A DNA stretch of 64,000 nucleotides from CATQGW01 sp965242565 (GTDB taxonomy: Bacteria > Chloroflexota > Dehalococcoidia > Bin125), in the NCBI GenBank assembly GCA_965242565.1, contig OZ251457.1:1426001-1490000 (forward strand). Direction: 5' to 3'. The notes under the pieces were generated by a model, which was given only the letters and a program-made list of their open reading frames with translations, ran no database searches and was not told the origin of the DNA. Position 1 is the first letter of the stretch. Every line of letters starts with the position of its first letter. The position numbers and the translations under genes are program-made. Below, piece after piece: positions 37,905 through 47,286 of this stretch.

Positions 37905-39275
37905 ATGAACGACATCCCCCACGCGCGCCGCGCGCCCGGCCTGCTGATCACCGCGCTCGTCGCACTCGCCGCGCTCGCCGCGGCCTACCTCAGCCTGCTC
38001 GACGCCCGCGCCGCCGGCGGCGTGCCGCTGCCCACCGAAGCCGGCAGCCGCTGGGAAATCGTCGCCGGTTACAACACCGGCACCCACAACTGGAACGACC
38101 AGCAAGACCCCCACGCCATCGACATCGTGCGGCTCGACGCCGACACCGCCGGCAGCGCCGTGCTCGCCCCCGCGAGCGGCGCCCTGAGCTACATCGCCTC
38201 CGATTGCCTCTCGATCCGCGACGACGCCGGCATGGAGCACCTGCTCTGCCACATCCAGCCCGTTGACGGCCTGCGCCGCGGCTCCCAGGTGCAGATCGGC
38301 CAATACATCGGCAGCGTCTGGCCCGACGGCTACGGCAACAACGGCGGCCTTGCCCACATCCACTACGCCGTCCACCACTCGCGCGGCGGCGGCTACCTCG
38401 GCGAGACCGTGCCCTTCGTCGGCGCATACGCGATCGAAGACATCGAACTGCGCAACGGCGACGCCTTCAACCTCCACGCCGGCGTCGAATTCACCTCCAC
38501 CAACCGCCCCGACTGGCAGGCCCCCGCCCTCACCCGCGTCAGCCCCGCCGACGACCCCGACGCAGCCGACGACGACCACGGTCACGACCACGGCGAAGAC
38601 GACGCCGCGAACTACCCGTCCAACGCCAACAGCGGCGGCGATAGCGCGGCGGACGCAAATGTGAACCACGAAACCTCGCCAAGCGCGAACCAGACCGCGT
38701 CGGAGAACCACAGCCACGATCACGACCACGGCGGAGACGCAGCCGCCAGCGCCATCCACGGCGCTGCGACGCAGCCCGTGATCGGCGGCTGGCGCGCCAT
38801 CGCCGTCGACCGCCCCGCCTCGCTCGCCGCCGTCTGGAGCAAACGCGGCTCCACTCTCTCCGCTCTCTACTACTGGGACCGCTTCCGCCAGCGCTGGCTG
38901 ACCTACTCGCCCAACCTCCCCGGCGGCGGAAACGCAGGGCGCATCAGCCTCTCCCCGGGCGACGCCGTGCTCGGCGCAGTGCGCGACGCCGCCGTCTGGC
39001 TGCCGCGCATCCTCCACTCGCCCACACCGCCCGCCCTGCGCCTCGGCGAAGGCTGGAACCTCGTCTCCTGGCACGGCCACGACACCCCGACCGCCGACGC
39101 CTTCGCCGCGCTCAACAGCCTCACCAGCGCCTTCCTCTGGGACAACGCCCGCCAGCGCTACCTCCGCTGGACGCCCGGCGCGCCTCCCATCGTCAACGAC
39201 CTCGAAACCATCCCCGCCGGCGCAACCCTCTGGCTTCACCTCGCCCAGCCCGAAACCTGGCTCCAAACCCCCTGA
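37905..39275 (+). CDS. Secreted M23 (LytM) peptidase-like protein with His/Asp-rich linker and shared C-terminal modules
   Basis: 456 aa. Signal anchor at residues ~10-35. The M23 domain carries the zinc ligands His70-x2-Asp73 (DPHAIDIV) and His151-x-His153 (LAHIHY), with the general-base His near 117 (HLLCHIQP), so it may be an active peptidoglycan endopeptidase. A linker rich in His and Asp (DDDHGHDHGEDD; SHDHDHGGD) could bind zinc or other metals. Two Trp-rich modules close the protein: a degenerate one (~295-365) and a canonical one (GEGWNLVSWHGHDTP ... FLWDNARQRYLRW ... GATLWLHL). ATG at 37905 is taken because the hydrophobic segment then starts correctly; the ribosome-binding site is weak. 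Only plus-strand gene in this part. Confidence 0.83.
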   Translation: MNDIPHARRAPGLLITALVALAALAAAYLSLLDARAAGGVPLPTEAGSRWEIVAGYNTGTHNWNDQQDPHAIDIVRLDADTAGSAVLAPASGALSYIASDCLSIRDDAGMEHLLCHIQPVDGLRRGSQVQIGQYIGSVWPDGYGNNGGLAHIHYAVHHSRGGGYLGETVPFVGAYAIEDIELRNGDAFNLHAGVEFTSTNRPDWQAPALTRVSPADDPDAADDDHGHDHGEDDAANYPSNANSGGDSAADANVNHETSPSANQTASENHSHDHDHGGDAAASAIHGAATQPVIGGWRAIAVDRPASLAAVWSKRGSTLSALYYWDRFRQRWLTYSPNLPGGGNAGRISLSPGDAVLGAVRDAAVWLPRILHSPTPPALRLGEGWNLVSWHGHDTPTADAFAALNSLTSAFLWDNARQRYLRWTPGAPPIVNDLETIPAGATLWLHLAQPETWLQTP

Positions 39276-39396
39276 CCGCCCACCCCCCCGGCAACACCCC
39301 CGCGCCCGCATCTCCGTCATTCCAGCGCACGCTCCGTCATGCCCGCCCCGCCACGCCCACGCCGCCCCCACTCCGTCAAACCCGCGCCCTCACTTC
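39276..39396. repeat. Intergenic repeat remnants
   Basis: Short region after the M23 gene with several partial CGTCATNCCCGC repeats leading into the left A hairpin of the GIY-YIG unit. No gene. Confidence 0.7.
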
Positions 39397-39715
39397 CGTC
39401 ATACCCGCGCTTGCCGCGGGTATCTCGACGTGAACAGCACGGAGCCCCGCTAGCCCGCCAACCATGCCGCGCGAACCCTGCGTCTACATCCTCGCCAGCC
39501 GATCGCAGGGAGCGATCTACACCGGCGTCACCTCCGACCTCTCGCGTCGCATCTGGCAGATCAAGCGGCTGGAGCAAGGCGCGCCGGCGCGGGTTGGTTG
39601 ATCAGTTCAATCCTGAGTGGCGGGACCTCTACGGCGATTCGGCGTGAGGTCTGGGAGGCGGGCGGGGCATTGGTGCCGCACACGCCGAGATACCCGCGGC
39701 AAGCGCGGGTATGAC
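39397..39715. mobile_element. Putative hairpin-bounded unit: inverted A hairpins around a GIY-YIG gene remnant
   Basis: A forward A hairpin at 39397-39440 and an inverted A hairpin at 39671-39715 enclose the broken GIY-YIG gene with only ~20-30 nt between each hairpin and the gene. The ends match over more than 30 bp with one or two differences (CTCGACGTG versus CTCGGCGTG). This is the architecture expected of a small mobile unit with nuclease cargo; mobility is inference. Confidence 0.55.
39464..39647 (+). pseudogene. GIY-YIG endonuclease (URI/UvrC-type) remnant
   Basis: The N-terminal half is intact: VYILASRSQGAIYTGVTSDL, the GIY-YIG catalytic core of small single-domain nucleases. After SRRIWQIKRLEQ the usual ~40 central residues are missing. 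The frame closes at a TGA (39599-39601), and the typical C-terminal tail (DQFNPEWRDLYG) continues in another frame to 39647. So there is an internal deletion plus a frameshift. It lies between inverted A hairpins. Confidence 0.75.
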
Positions 39716-39777
39716 GGAGTAGAGAGAGGCGCGGGGAGGCGGAGTAGCGGCGCGGGAGACGGATTTGCGAACACACC

Positions 39778-40353
39778 CTAGCGCCAGATCCGCTCAAACT
39801 CCGCCGTAAACCCCTTCAGCACCGACTCCCCGCTCACCCGCATCGGACGCGCCAGCTCCTCCGGCTGTTCTTCGCCCTGCCGATACACCCAGACGACCTC
39901 GTCGAACGGATCCACCAGCCAGCCCAGCCGCGTCCCGTTCGCCATCCAGCGCTCCATCTTCTCCTGCTGACGCTCCACCGAGTCATGCCGCGATCGCACC
40001 TCTAGCACGAATGCCGGCGCGCCCACGATGAAGCCGTCCTCCAACTGCCGCGCAGCGTGCTCGTCATCGATCCAGCAACCGTCCGGTTCCCGCACCGAGC
40101 CGTCGAGCAGACGGCAGCCGATCGCCGACTCGAATCCGCGCCCGTCGCCGCCCCCAATGATCCACACCCCCAGCTGAGTGCAGATCTCGAAATGCGCCCC
40201 GGCGCTCCGCTGCCCGTCCGGCAGCGCCAGCGATAACTCTCCCTCTGCGGTCCGCTCCAGGCGCCACCCGTCGTTGACCGGGCTCAACCTGAGTAGCAGA
40301 TCGTCCGTCAGCTCGATCTCCGGCGGCAGTCGCAACGCCGGCAGCTCGAACAT
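39778..40353 (-). CDS. Uma2 family (DUF820) putative restriction-endonuclease-fold protein
   Basis: 191 aa, paralogous to the gene at 24126 (shared LTDDLLLRLSPVNDG opening). Core motifs: EPDGCWIDDEH, AFVLEVRSRHDSVERQQEKM and TRLGWLVDPFDEVVWVYRQG, giving the Asp, Glu-x-Arg and Gln/Lys pattern of the family. Starts 35 nt after the 2-hydroxyacyl-CoA lyase stop on the same strand and ends with TAG beside the GIY-YIG/A-hairpin unit. Function unknown. Confidence 0.87.
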   Translation of the reverse strand: MFELPALRLPPEIELTDDLLLRLSPVNDGWRLERTAEGELSLALPDGQRSAGAHFEICTQLGVWIIGGGDGRGFESAIGCRLLDGSVREPDGCWIDDEHAARQLEDGFIVGAPAFVLEVRSRHDSVERQQEKMERWMANGTRLGWLVDPFDEVVWVYRQGEEQPEELARPMRVSGESVLKGFTAEFERIWR

Positions 40354-40388
40354 TGCGGCATTCCCGAGCGGTCTAGAAACCGCCGGAG

Positions 40389-42050
40389 CTAGCGCTGGAG
40401 CCAGCCGAACTGCTGCTTGCGGCGCTGCGCCTGCGTGCTGATCTCCACGTTGATCAGCGTCGAGCCCTCCTGCTCGAACGAGTCGTCGAGCGCGGCCTGC
40501 AGCTCTTCGGGGCTCTTGCAGTAGTAGCCCTTGCCGCCGAACGCCTCCATGATCATCTCGTAGTGCGCGCGCGGCACCAGCGCGTTGGGCGGCATCTCGC
40601 CCGTGCCGCCGTCGGGCAGCTCGTCGGGGCCGCCGCCGATCCCGTTGTTGTTGAAGATGATCCAGGTGATCGGCAACTTGTGCCGCACCGCCGTCTCGAC
40701 CTCGGTCGGCCCGAAGCCGAAGGCGGCGTCGCCCTCCAGCGCGATCACGCGCTTGCCGGGGTTGACGACCTGCGCCGCCAGCGCGAAGCCGGGGCCGACG
40801 CCCATCGTGCCCCAGGTGCCCGCGTCGAGCCGCGAGCGCGGCTCGTAGGACTGGATCACCTGGCGGGCGATCGCCATCGTGTTCTCGCCCTCCGTCACGA
40901 ACACCGCGTCGCGCGGCAGGCGGTCGCTGATCTCCTTCAACGGGCGGTAGTAGTTCATCGGCGAGTCGTCCGCCGCCATCCACTCACCCTGCTCCTGCGC
41001 CTTGCGCTCCACCTCGGCGTTGATCGAGGCAACCCACTCGGTCGTGTCCTCGAACTGCCAGGGGTTCTCATCGAGGTACTCGTTGAGCTGCCCCATCACC
41101 GCCTTGCCGTCGCCGACCAGCGCCACCTCGGTAGGCACGTTGGTGCCGATCTCCTCCGGCTCGATGTCGAGCTGGATCACCCGCAGGTCCTCGCGGAAGC
41201 GGGGCGGCAGGCCGAAGTGCAGAATCCAGTTGAAGCGCGCGCCCAGCAGCACCACCAGGTCGGCGTTGCGCAGCACGTGGGTGCGCGCCGCCGCCGCGTT
41301 GCCCGGCGCGTCCGCCGGAATCACGCCCGCGCCCATCGGCGTCGCCAGCCAGGGAACGCCCGTCTTGTCGACGAACTCCCGCACCTCCTGCTCGGCCTTC
41401 GACCAGGCCATGCCCTTGCCCACGATCACCAGCGGGTTGGAGGCCGTCTTCAGCGCCTCAATCGCCGCCGAGACCGACTCCGACGACACCAGCGGGCGGG
41501 TCGGCTCCGGCACCGCCGGCTCCCACATCACCTCGTCCTCGTCCACCCGCGCGTCGATGATGTCGCCCGGCAGATCGAGGTAGACCGGCCCCGGCCGCCC
41601 GTTGATCGCCGCGCGCACAGCCTGCGCGATCAGCCGCGGGATCAGCCGCGCGTCGCGCGCCTGGTCCGCCCACTTGACGAACGGCTGCGCCGCCGCCACC
41701 TGCGGCGCGTCCTGGAAGTCGCCGCGCTGCGAGAGGGAAACGTTGGCCGCGCCGCCGATCAGAATCATCGGCCAGCAGTTGGCCTCCGCGTTGCCCAGCG
41801 CCGAGACCGCGTTGGTCATGCCCGGCCCGGAGACGACCAGCGCCGCCGAGATGTGCCCGCGCATGTAGGACGCCGCCTGCGCCGCGTAGCCCGCCGCCTG
41901 TTCGTGGCGCACCCCCACGAACGGCATCCCCTCCTGCATCCAGGCGATGGAGATCGGCACGACGGGCACGCCGACCAGCCCGAACATCTCCTGCACGCCC
42001 TGCGTCTTCAACGACTTGGCGACAATCTGCGCCCCCGAAAGCTCAGCCAT
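40389..42050 (-). CDS. Thiamine-diphosphate enzyme: 2-hydroxyacyl-CoA lyase / oxalyl-CoA decarboxylase family
   Basis: 553 aa with the three-domain ThDP fold. The ThDP-activating Glu50 is in GVRHEQAAGYAAQ; the middle domain carries GARFNWILHFGLPPRF, close to HACL/oxalyl-CoA decarboxylase; the diphosphate/Mg motif is EGDAAFGFGPTEVET ... IIFNNNGIG. HACL cleaves 2-hydroxyacyl-CoA to an aldehyde and formyl-CoA; oxalyl-CoA decarboxylase makes formyl-CoA from oxalyl-CoA. Which reaction applies here cannot be read. Either pairs well with the class III CoA-transferases in this window. AGAGGAG lies 6-7 nt before the ATG. Confidence 0.88.
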   Translation of the reverse strand: MAELSGAQIVAKSLKTQGVQEMFGLVGVPVVPISIAWMQEGMPFVGVRHEQAAGYAAQAASYMRGHISAALVVSGPGMTNAVSALGNAEANCWPMILIGGAANVSLSQRGDFQDAPQVAAAQPFVKWADQARDARLIPRLIAQAVRAAINGRPGPVYLDLPGDIIDARVDEDEVMWEPAVPEPTRPLVSSESVSAAIEALKTASNPLVIVGKGMAWSKAEQEVREFVDKTGVPWLATPMGAGVIPADAPGNAAAARTHVLRNADLVVLLGARFNWILHFGLPPRFREDLRVIQLDIEPEEIGTNVPTEVALVGDGKAVMGQLNEYLDENPWQFEDTTEWVASINAEVERKAQEQGEWMAADDSPMNYYRPLKEISDRLPRDAVFVTEGENTMAIARQVIQSYEPRSRLDAGTWGTMGVGPGFALAAQVVNPGKRVIALEGDAAFGFGPTEVETAVRHKLPITWIIFNNNGIGGGPDELPDGGTGEMPPNALVPRAHYEMIMEAFGGKGYYCKSPEELQAALDDSFEQEGSTLINVEISTQAQRRKQQFGWLQR

Positions 42051-42149
42051 GGTTCACTCCTCTTCGAGCGCGCCGCAGGCGCGCCGGTTTGCACGGTCGG
42101 GCGCACCCCCCATCAGGCGCGCAAGCGCAGGCTACCGCATAGGCGAACT

Positions 42150-45100
42150 TCAGACAGCCGGCACGATCCGAGCCACGTTGAGCAGGGAATAGCTGACCTC
42201 AGGGTTGAGTCTCGCGTTCAACTCTTGGAGCTCGCGCTGCTTGTCGGTGTCGACCTGCTCGACCGCGGCTTGCGAGCGACGGACGTTTTCCTCCCAGATG
42301 GGGATGACGCGCATGTCGTTCGGGTCGCTGGAGGCTCGCATCCGATCCAACGTTCGTTGGTCGTTGGCGTGCCGGCGTCGCGCAGCTTCAGCACGGTTCG
42401 CATACAGGCGCTCAATGCGATCTGTGTCGGTTGCGCGACGCTCCATCGCTTCCACGCTGCGCTCGAAGACCAACTGATCTCGGTCGCCGGCAATGACCTT
42501 CTCAGCTTCCATGAATGCGGGCCTGAGCGTGTGGATCGGCGCCTCCATGGACCGGGTGCCGCGTCCTTCAGTGCGGTCGAACACCCGCGACTGGAGCAGC
42601 AACTGTCGGCCGAGTTCGAGGTCGCAGGTGCCGTCGTCGTCCACAAAGACGGGCACGACTGACTCGGTCGGTCTCACACCGCCCGCCTTCAGGAGCCAGT
42701 TAAACTGCCAGCCCTCGCGGACATGAGGAACGGCCAATGGCGAGACGGACCGCACGGCGGCGGCCCCATCGACAGTCTTCTCAGTCGCCCGCTTCACCAG
42801 CATGTCCACGATCGGATGCCCGAAGCCGAGATAATCGACAGAGACGCTGTCAACCGAGACACGAGGGTTGAAGCACACTCGGAGTCGCTCTCGTCCGCCC
42901 AGCAGCTCGCGCTCTTCCTCAGTGAACGGCGGGTGGAACTGGATCTCGCGCTGTTCGAACTCATCAGAAGGGCCGACGTAGGTGTTGACAGACGCAAGGA
43001 GCTCACCGAGCATCCTCTCGAACTCCTTCTGGTCAACCGTTGTTGCCGGCTGAGAATGCACCAACTCGACGATGCCCGCCGAGTAGCTGCGGCCGTCCAG
43101 GACAAAGTCCTGGAGTTGGGTTTCGGCCAAGCGGCCCTGCTTGACTAGCCTCTCGCTCCGTCGGCCAAGCTCGTCGAGTGCGCGGTCCCGATCTGCGGCC
43201 GCGAGCCTCATCGCGTTGCGTATGTCCTCTTCGACATGCCCCAGGATCGGCTCCAATCCGCCGATCGAATCTTCGAACAACTGGATGCGCTCTTCCAGCA
43301 CCTCCAGGATGCGGCTCTCGATCGAGCCCCGCACGTGGAAGTTGTAGACGGACACCGGGTGCTCTTGTCCAAAGCGATCAAGGCGCCCGATGCGCTGCTC
43401 CAGCCGCATCGGATTCCACGGTAGATCGTAGTTCACGAGATGGTGGGCGAATTGGAGATTTCGGCCTTCACCGCCCGCCTCAGTGGAGATCAGCACCTGC
43501 GGACCATGACCGAGCCGAAAGTCGGCTACAGTGCGGTCCTTCTGCTCCGCGCTCAGCCCGCCATGGAACGCATGCGTGTTCCAGCCTTGGGCGCTAAGCA
43601 GAACGCCGAGCATGTCCTATGTGTCGCGGAACTGCGTGAACAGCAATATCTTCGCACTGGGATCTTGTGCGAACAGAGCGCGCAGTTTGTCCAGCAGGAC
43701 ATGCGCCTTGCCATCGAGCTGAATCGCCTCCAACTGCCGAATGATGCCGCGCAATCGCCCAATCTCATCATCGATCGCCTCACGGGCATTCCCCTCGACC
43801 TCTTCCGGCATTGGGTCATCGCCGTCGTCGTGCAACTGTTGTTGGCGATCGTCTTCGGTCGCTTCACGCGCCGCCAGTCGCTCGCAGCGCCTCTCTAGAG
43901 AGTTGCGCAGAGCACGCGACGAGCTGACGAGCAGCTTCTGCCAGATCACCATCAAGAAACCCACAGCGTTCCGGCGCTGCTCTGCCGCATTCGCGAGGCC
44001 TTCGCGAATCACTTCCTCCATCGCGCTCTGGATCTGCGCCTCTTGATCGGAAAGCTCCAACTCCCATCGGTATGCACGGCGCGGCATGAAGCCTTTCACC
44101 ACAGCGCGTCGATTCCGAAGCAAAACCTCGCTCAGGCGATGGCGGCTGCGGATGTCGTCCAAAACGCCGGACGGATCGCCTAGTCGATCCACCAGCTCAG
44201 TGGTGCTTGATGAAAGAACCTGCGACGCGCGATCGAGCCAGTCACTCGGCAGCGCCTCAATGAGTGGGGCGCCGCTTGCCGACATTGCGCTGTCGAGTTC
44301 TTCGGCCGCCCGGCTCACTCCCCGCCTCGCCTCGAGATGTCGCTCGAAATCGCTCTCCGAAGCGAACAGCGTGTGATTCAGCATCTCGACCAGCGAGAAC
44401 AGCTCGTGCCGTTGAAGCTGCATTGGTGTCGCCGTCAAGAACAGCACCGCTCGCTGGCCGAATTCCGGGCGCGCGGTGAGCTCGCTGACCAACCGATAGA
44501 GGCGCGTGGCGCGCTGGCGCGTCCCCTGCCTCTGACGGCGCGCGTGATGCGCCTCGTCAACGATGATCAAATCCCACGGAACCGACGCGATCTCCCGGAT
44601 GCGCTCGTCGCTGTTTGACGCAAAGGCGTGCGACGTGATGATCGACAGGTCGTCGGCCCACGGGTTATGGACGTTTAGCGCGCGTTTCGACGCGAGCTTC
44701 TCCCGGTTGAACAGTGCGAAGTTCTCGCCGAACTTCACCTTCAGCTCGGTGAGCCATTGGATTTGCAAGCCGGGCGGCACAAGGATCAGCACGCGACGTG
44801 CGTCGCCTCGCGCGCGCAATTCCTTGATCACCATGGCCGCCTCGATCGTCTTGCCCAGTCCGACCTCGTCACAGAGCAAGAATCGGTGCGGAAACTCGGA
44901 CACGACACGGTGAGCCACAGAGACCTGGTGCGGCTTCAAGTCCACACGCGCGTGGGCAAGCGACACAAGTTCGGCGCTCTGATTGCGAGCCCACAGATCG
45001 GCCACGACAGAACGCAGATTGAACAAGCGGGCTGCGTCCAACTCGCCGGCCTCCATCCGCTCAAGCGGGTCCAGCAACTCGGCTCGTCGCAGCTGGAACT

Positions 45101-45389
45101 CGATCTCGTTGGTTGTGCGACCGTCTGCCCAGTCAACACGCCAAGTCGGAAAGCTGTCGCTGGCTGTCTGCGCCACGACCAAGCCGCGGTCGCCGATGCT
45201 GTTCACCACGCGGTCGCCGACGCTGAACGGATCGGGGTCAATCGCGCCGGCGCCGAGGCTGACTTGATGCTGGTCGCCGTTGTCCAGCACGACGGTAGCG
45301 ATCCCGCGATCGACGCTCATCACAGAGCCCCTGAGCTTCATCGACCCCCAGTAGATGCGACATCCCGCTCGAATCTCGCCTGCTGCCAC
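42150..45389 (-). pseudogene. SNF2/RapA-type helicase interrupted by one in-frame TAG
   Basis: Both halves are in the same frame: 590 codons, TAG at 43617-43619, one Asp codon, then ATG and ~487 codons (about 1079 residues). The N-terminal half has DEVGLGKT, DEAHH and TATPMQLQRHE; the C-terminal half has STEAGGEGRNLQ and QRIGRLDRFGQ, so all ATPase motifs are intact. The stop sits in a conserved helicase-C start (LLFTQFRDT*DML), where CAG to TAG (Gln) is the simplest change. It may be a real nonsense mutation, a base-call error, or a split protein restarting at the adjacent ATG. Such helicases accompany methylases in defence loci such as DISARM. Composition is less GC-rich than the flanks. Confidence 0.8.
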
Positions 45390-45449
45390 GACGCACTCCC
45401 CGTCGCTGTTCGCCCGCGCCAGCTTGGCAGCATAGCGCGAGCAAACCTC

Positions 45450-45588
45450 TCACACCAACCGCCAGCCTGAGCGCCGCCACAACTCCCGTGCCTCCGCGTG
45501 AATCAGCAGGCGGGCGGCGATGAGGCTGCGCACCGACGGCTCGCGCCGATTGAAACGCAACTTCCTAGCCCGCCACATCCGTCACCGT
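45450..45588 (-). pseudogene. Duplicated 3' fragment of the inositol-monophosphatase gene
   Basis: On the minus strand this stretch encodes the same ending as the intact gene at 47661: REPSVRSLIAARLLIHAEAR, then ELWRRSGWRLV and a stop. There are scattered substitutions and an upstream in-frame stop (VTDVAG*). Similarity fades past ~45588. It is a decayed direct duplicate lying on the other side of the methylase/small-gene segment. Confidence 0.85.
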
Positions 45589-45692
45589 GCTCCCTGTCGC
45601 CGACAACCTGTTGCATCTCCCGCCACCTCACGTCCACTCGGCCTGGGCCCTCTCGTCACCTGCCTTCAGTCTCGTCGCTCGCATGTACTAAG

Positions 45693-47273
45693 ATGAACCA
45701 TATGGCCGCCCTCACTGATCTCGAAAGCGAACGCCGGCGGATCCAGGCTGCGCTGGACGGCGCGCGTCCGCCGGCCGAACGCAACGCCCGCGGCCAGTTC
45801 GCCACGCCGCCCGCGCTCGCCCGGCAGATCGCGGCAGAGGCAGCGCGCCGCCTCGAACGCACCCCGATCTCCTTCCTTGAACCCGCGATCGGCACCGGCG
45901 CGTTCTACGCTGCAACCCTGGACCAACTCGGAACCGAGCGCATCAGCCGCGCCGTCGGCTTCGAGATCGACCCAACGCACGTGAATCACGCCAACTCGCT
46001 CTGGAACGACCACGGCCTGAGCGTCTACGACGCAGATTTCACCGCCGCGCAGCCGCCCGCTTCCGACCGCAACCGCTTCGACCTGATCATCAGCAACCCA
46101 CCCTACGTCCGCCATCATCACCTGTCGCGCGAAACCAAAGCGAGACTGCGCGATGCCTCGCAGGCCGCTACGGGCGTGCGTTTGTCGGGGCTCGCCGGAC
46201 TGTACTGCCACTTCATGCTGCTCTCGCACGCCTGGATGCGCCCCGCCGCGCTCGGCCTCTGGCTCGTGCCCAGCGAATTCCTCGACGTGAACTACGGCGA
46301 ACAGCTCAAACAATACTTGCTCAACTCCGTCTCGCTGCAACGCATCCACCGTTACGACTCCGAGGATGTGCAGTTCGCCGACGCGCTCGTGTCTTCTGCC
46401 GTCATCATCCTCTCAAACACCGTTCCATCGGAGGACGACCGGATCGAGATGTCGCTCGGCGGTCCGCTCGATTCGCCCCGTGAGACGCGAATGGTGAGCC
46501 GCGACGAGGTGCGCCGAACACCGAAATGGACCAGCTTGCCGACGCGCCGGATCAGCCCCAACGGACGAGCGCTCCCCACGCTCGGCGACCTGTTCACGAT
46601 CAAGCGCGGCATCGTTACCGGCGGCAACTCGTTTTTCGTTGTCAACGCCGAAACCGTCCGCACGCGCCGCCTGCCCAAGCGTTTCCTCACTCCAATGCTG
46701 CCCGGCCCGCGCGACCTCGCCGAGAGCGAGGTCCGCGCCGGTCAACATGGCCTGCCGCTCGTCGCCGAGCCGCGTTTTCTGATCAACTGCGACCTGCCGC
46801 CCGAAGAGGTACAAAGGCGATTCCCCAACCTTTGGCGTTACCTACAAGAGGGCGAGGAAACCGTCGGCGCGCGCTACCTCTGCCGACACCGCACCCCGTG
46901 GTACCGCCAGGAAGACCGCCCGCCTGCGCCGCTGCTCTGCACCTACATGGGCCGCAGCGGCGCGAACGGGCGCAGCCCGTTCCGTTTCGTGCTCAATCAC
47001 TCGCAGGCGGTTGCGCCGAACGTCTACCTCACCATGTACCCGCGCCCGCCGCTCAGCGATGCCATTGCCCGCGATCCCGACCTGCTACGCGCCATCTGGC
47101 GCCACCTGAACGACATCGACCCACAGACGATGATCGCCGCCGGCCGCACCTACGGCGGCGGCCTGCACAAAATCGAACCCCGCGAGCTCGCCGCCCTCCC
47201 GCTCGCAGACTCCCCGATCGAGCTTGGCAGGGATACAGGGCGCAGGGGTGCAGGCGCTGATCAAAGGCGTTGA
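45693..47273 (+). CDS. N6-adenine DNA methyltransferase (gamma-class, M.TaqI/Eco57I-like)
   Basis: 526 aa. The opening GQFATPPALARQIA is the usual start of gamma-class enzymes. Motif I is FLEPAIGTGAFY (61-72), an acidic ribose contact is in GFEIDP, and catalytic NPPY is at 135-138 (SNPPYVRHHHL). A C-terminal target-recognition region follows (GDLFTIKRGIVTGGNSFFVV). It should methylate adenine at an unknown site. No cognate nuclease ORF adjoins it; the divergent broken helicase is the nearest partner. ATG at 45693 is chosen (frame opens further upstream through the IMPase fragment without a good start). The end is near the small minus-strand gene. Confidence 0.87.
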   Translation: MNHMAALTDLESERRRIQAALDGARPPAERNARGQFATPPALARQIAAEAARRLERTPISFLEPAIGTGAFYAATLDQLGTERISRAVGFEIDPTHVNHANSLWNDHGLSVYDADFTAAQPPASDRNRFDLIISNPPYVRHHHLSRETKARLRDASQAATGVRLSGLAGLYCHFMLLSHAWMRPAALGLWLVPSEFLDVNYGEQLKQYLLNSVSLQRIHRYDSEDVQFADALVSSAVIILSNTVPSEDDRIEMSLGGPLDSPRETRMVSRDEVRRTPKWTSLPTRRISPNGRALPTLGDLFTIKRGIVTGGNSFFVVNAETVRTRRLPKRFLTPMLPGPRDLAESEVRAGQHGLPLVAEPRFLINCDLPPEEVQRRFPNLWRYLQEGEETVGARYLCRHRTPWYRQEDRPPAPLLCTYMGRSGANGRSPFRFVLNHSQAVAPNVYLTMYPRPPLSDAIARDPDLLRAIWRHLNDIDPQTMIAAGRTYGGGLHKIEPRELAALPLADSPIELGRDTGRRGAGADQRR

Positions 47274-47286
47274 GAGAGCTGCGGTT

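Noticed and set aside
43617..43619. TAG as pyrrolysine or genome-wide stop recoding
   Set aside because: Other genes here end normally with TAG, no pyrrolysine genes are seen, and the context matches a conserved Gln in related helicases.
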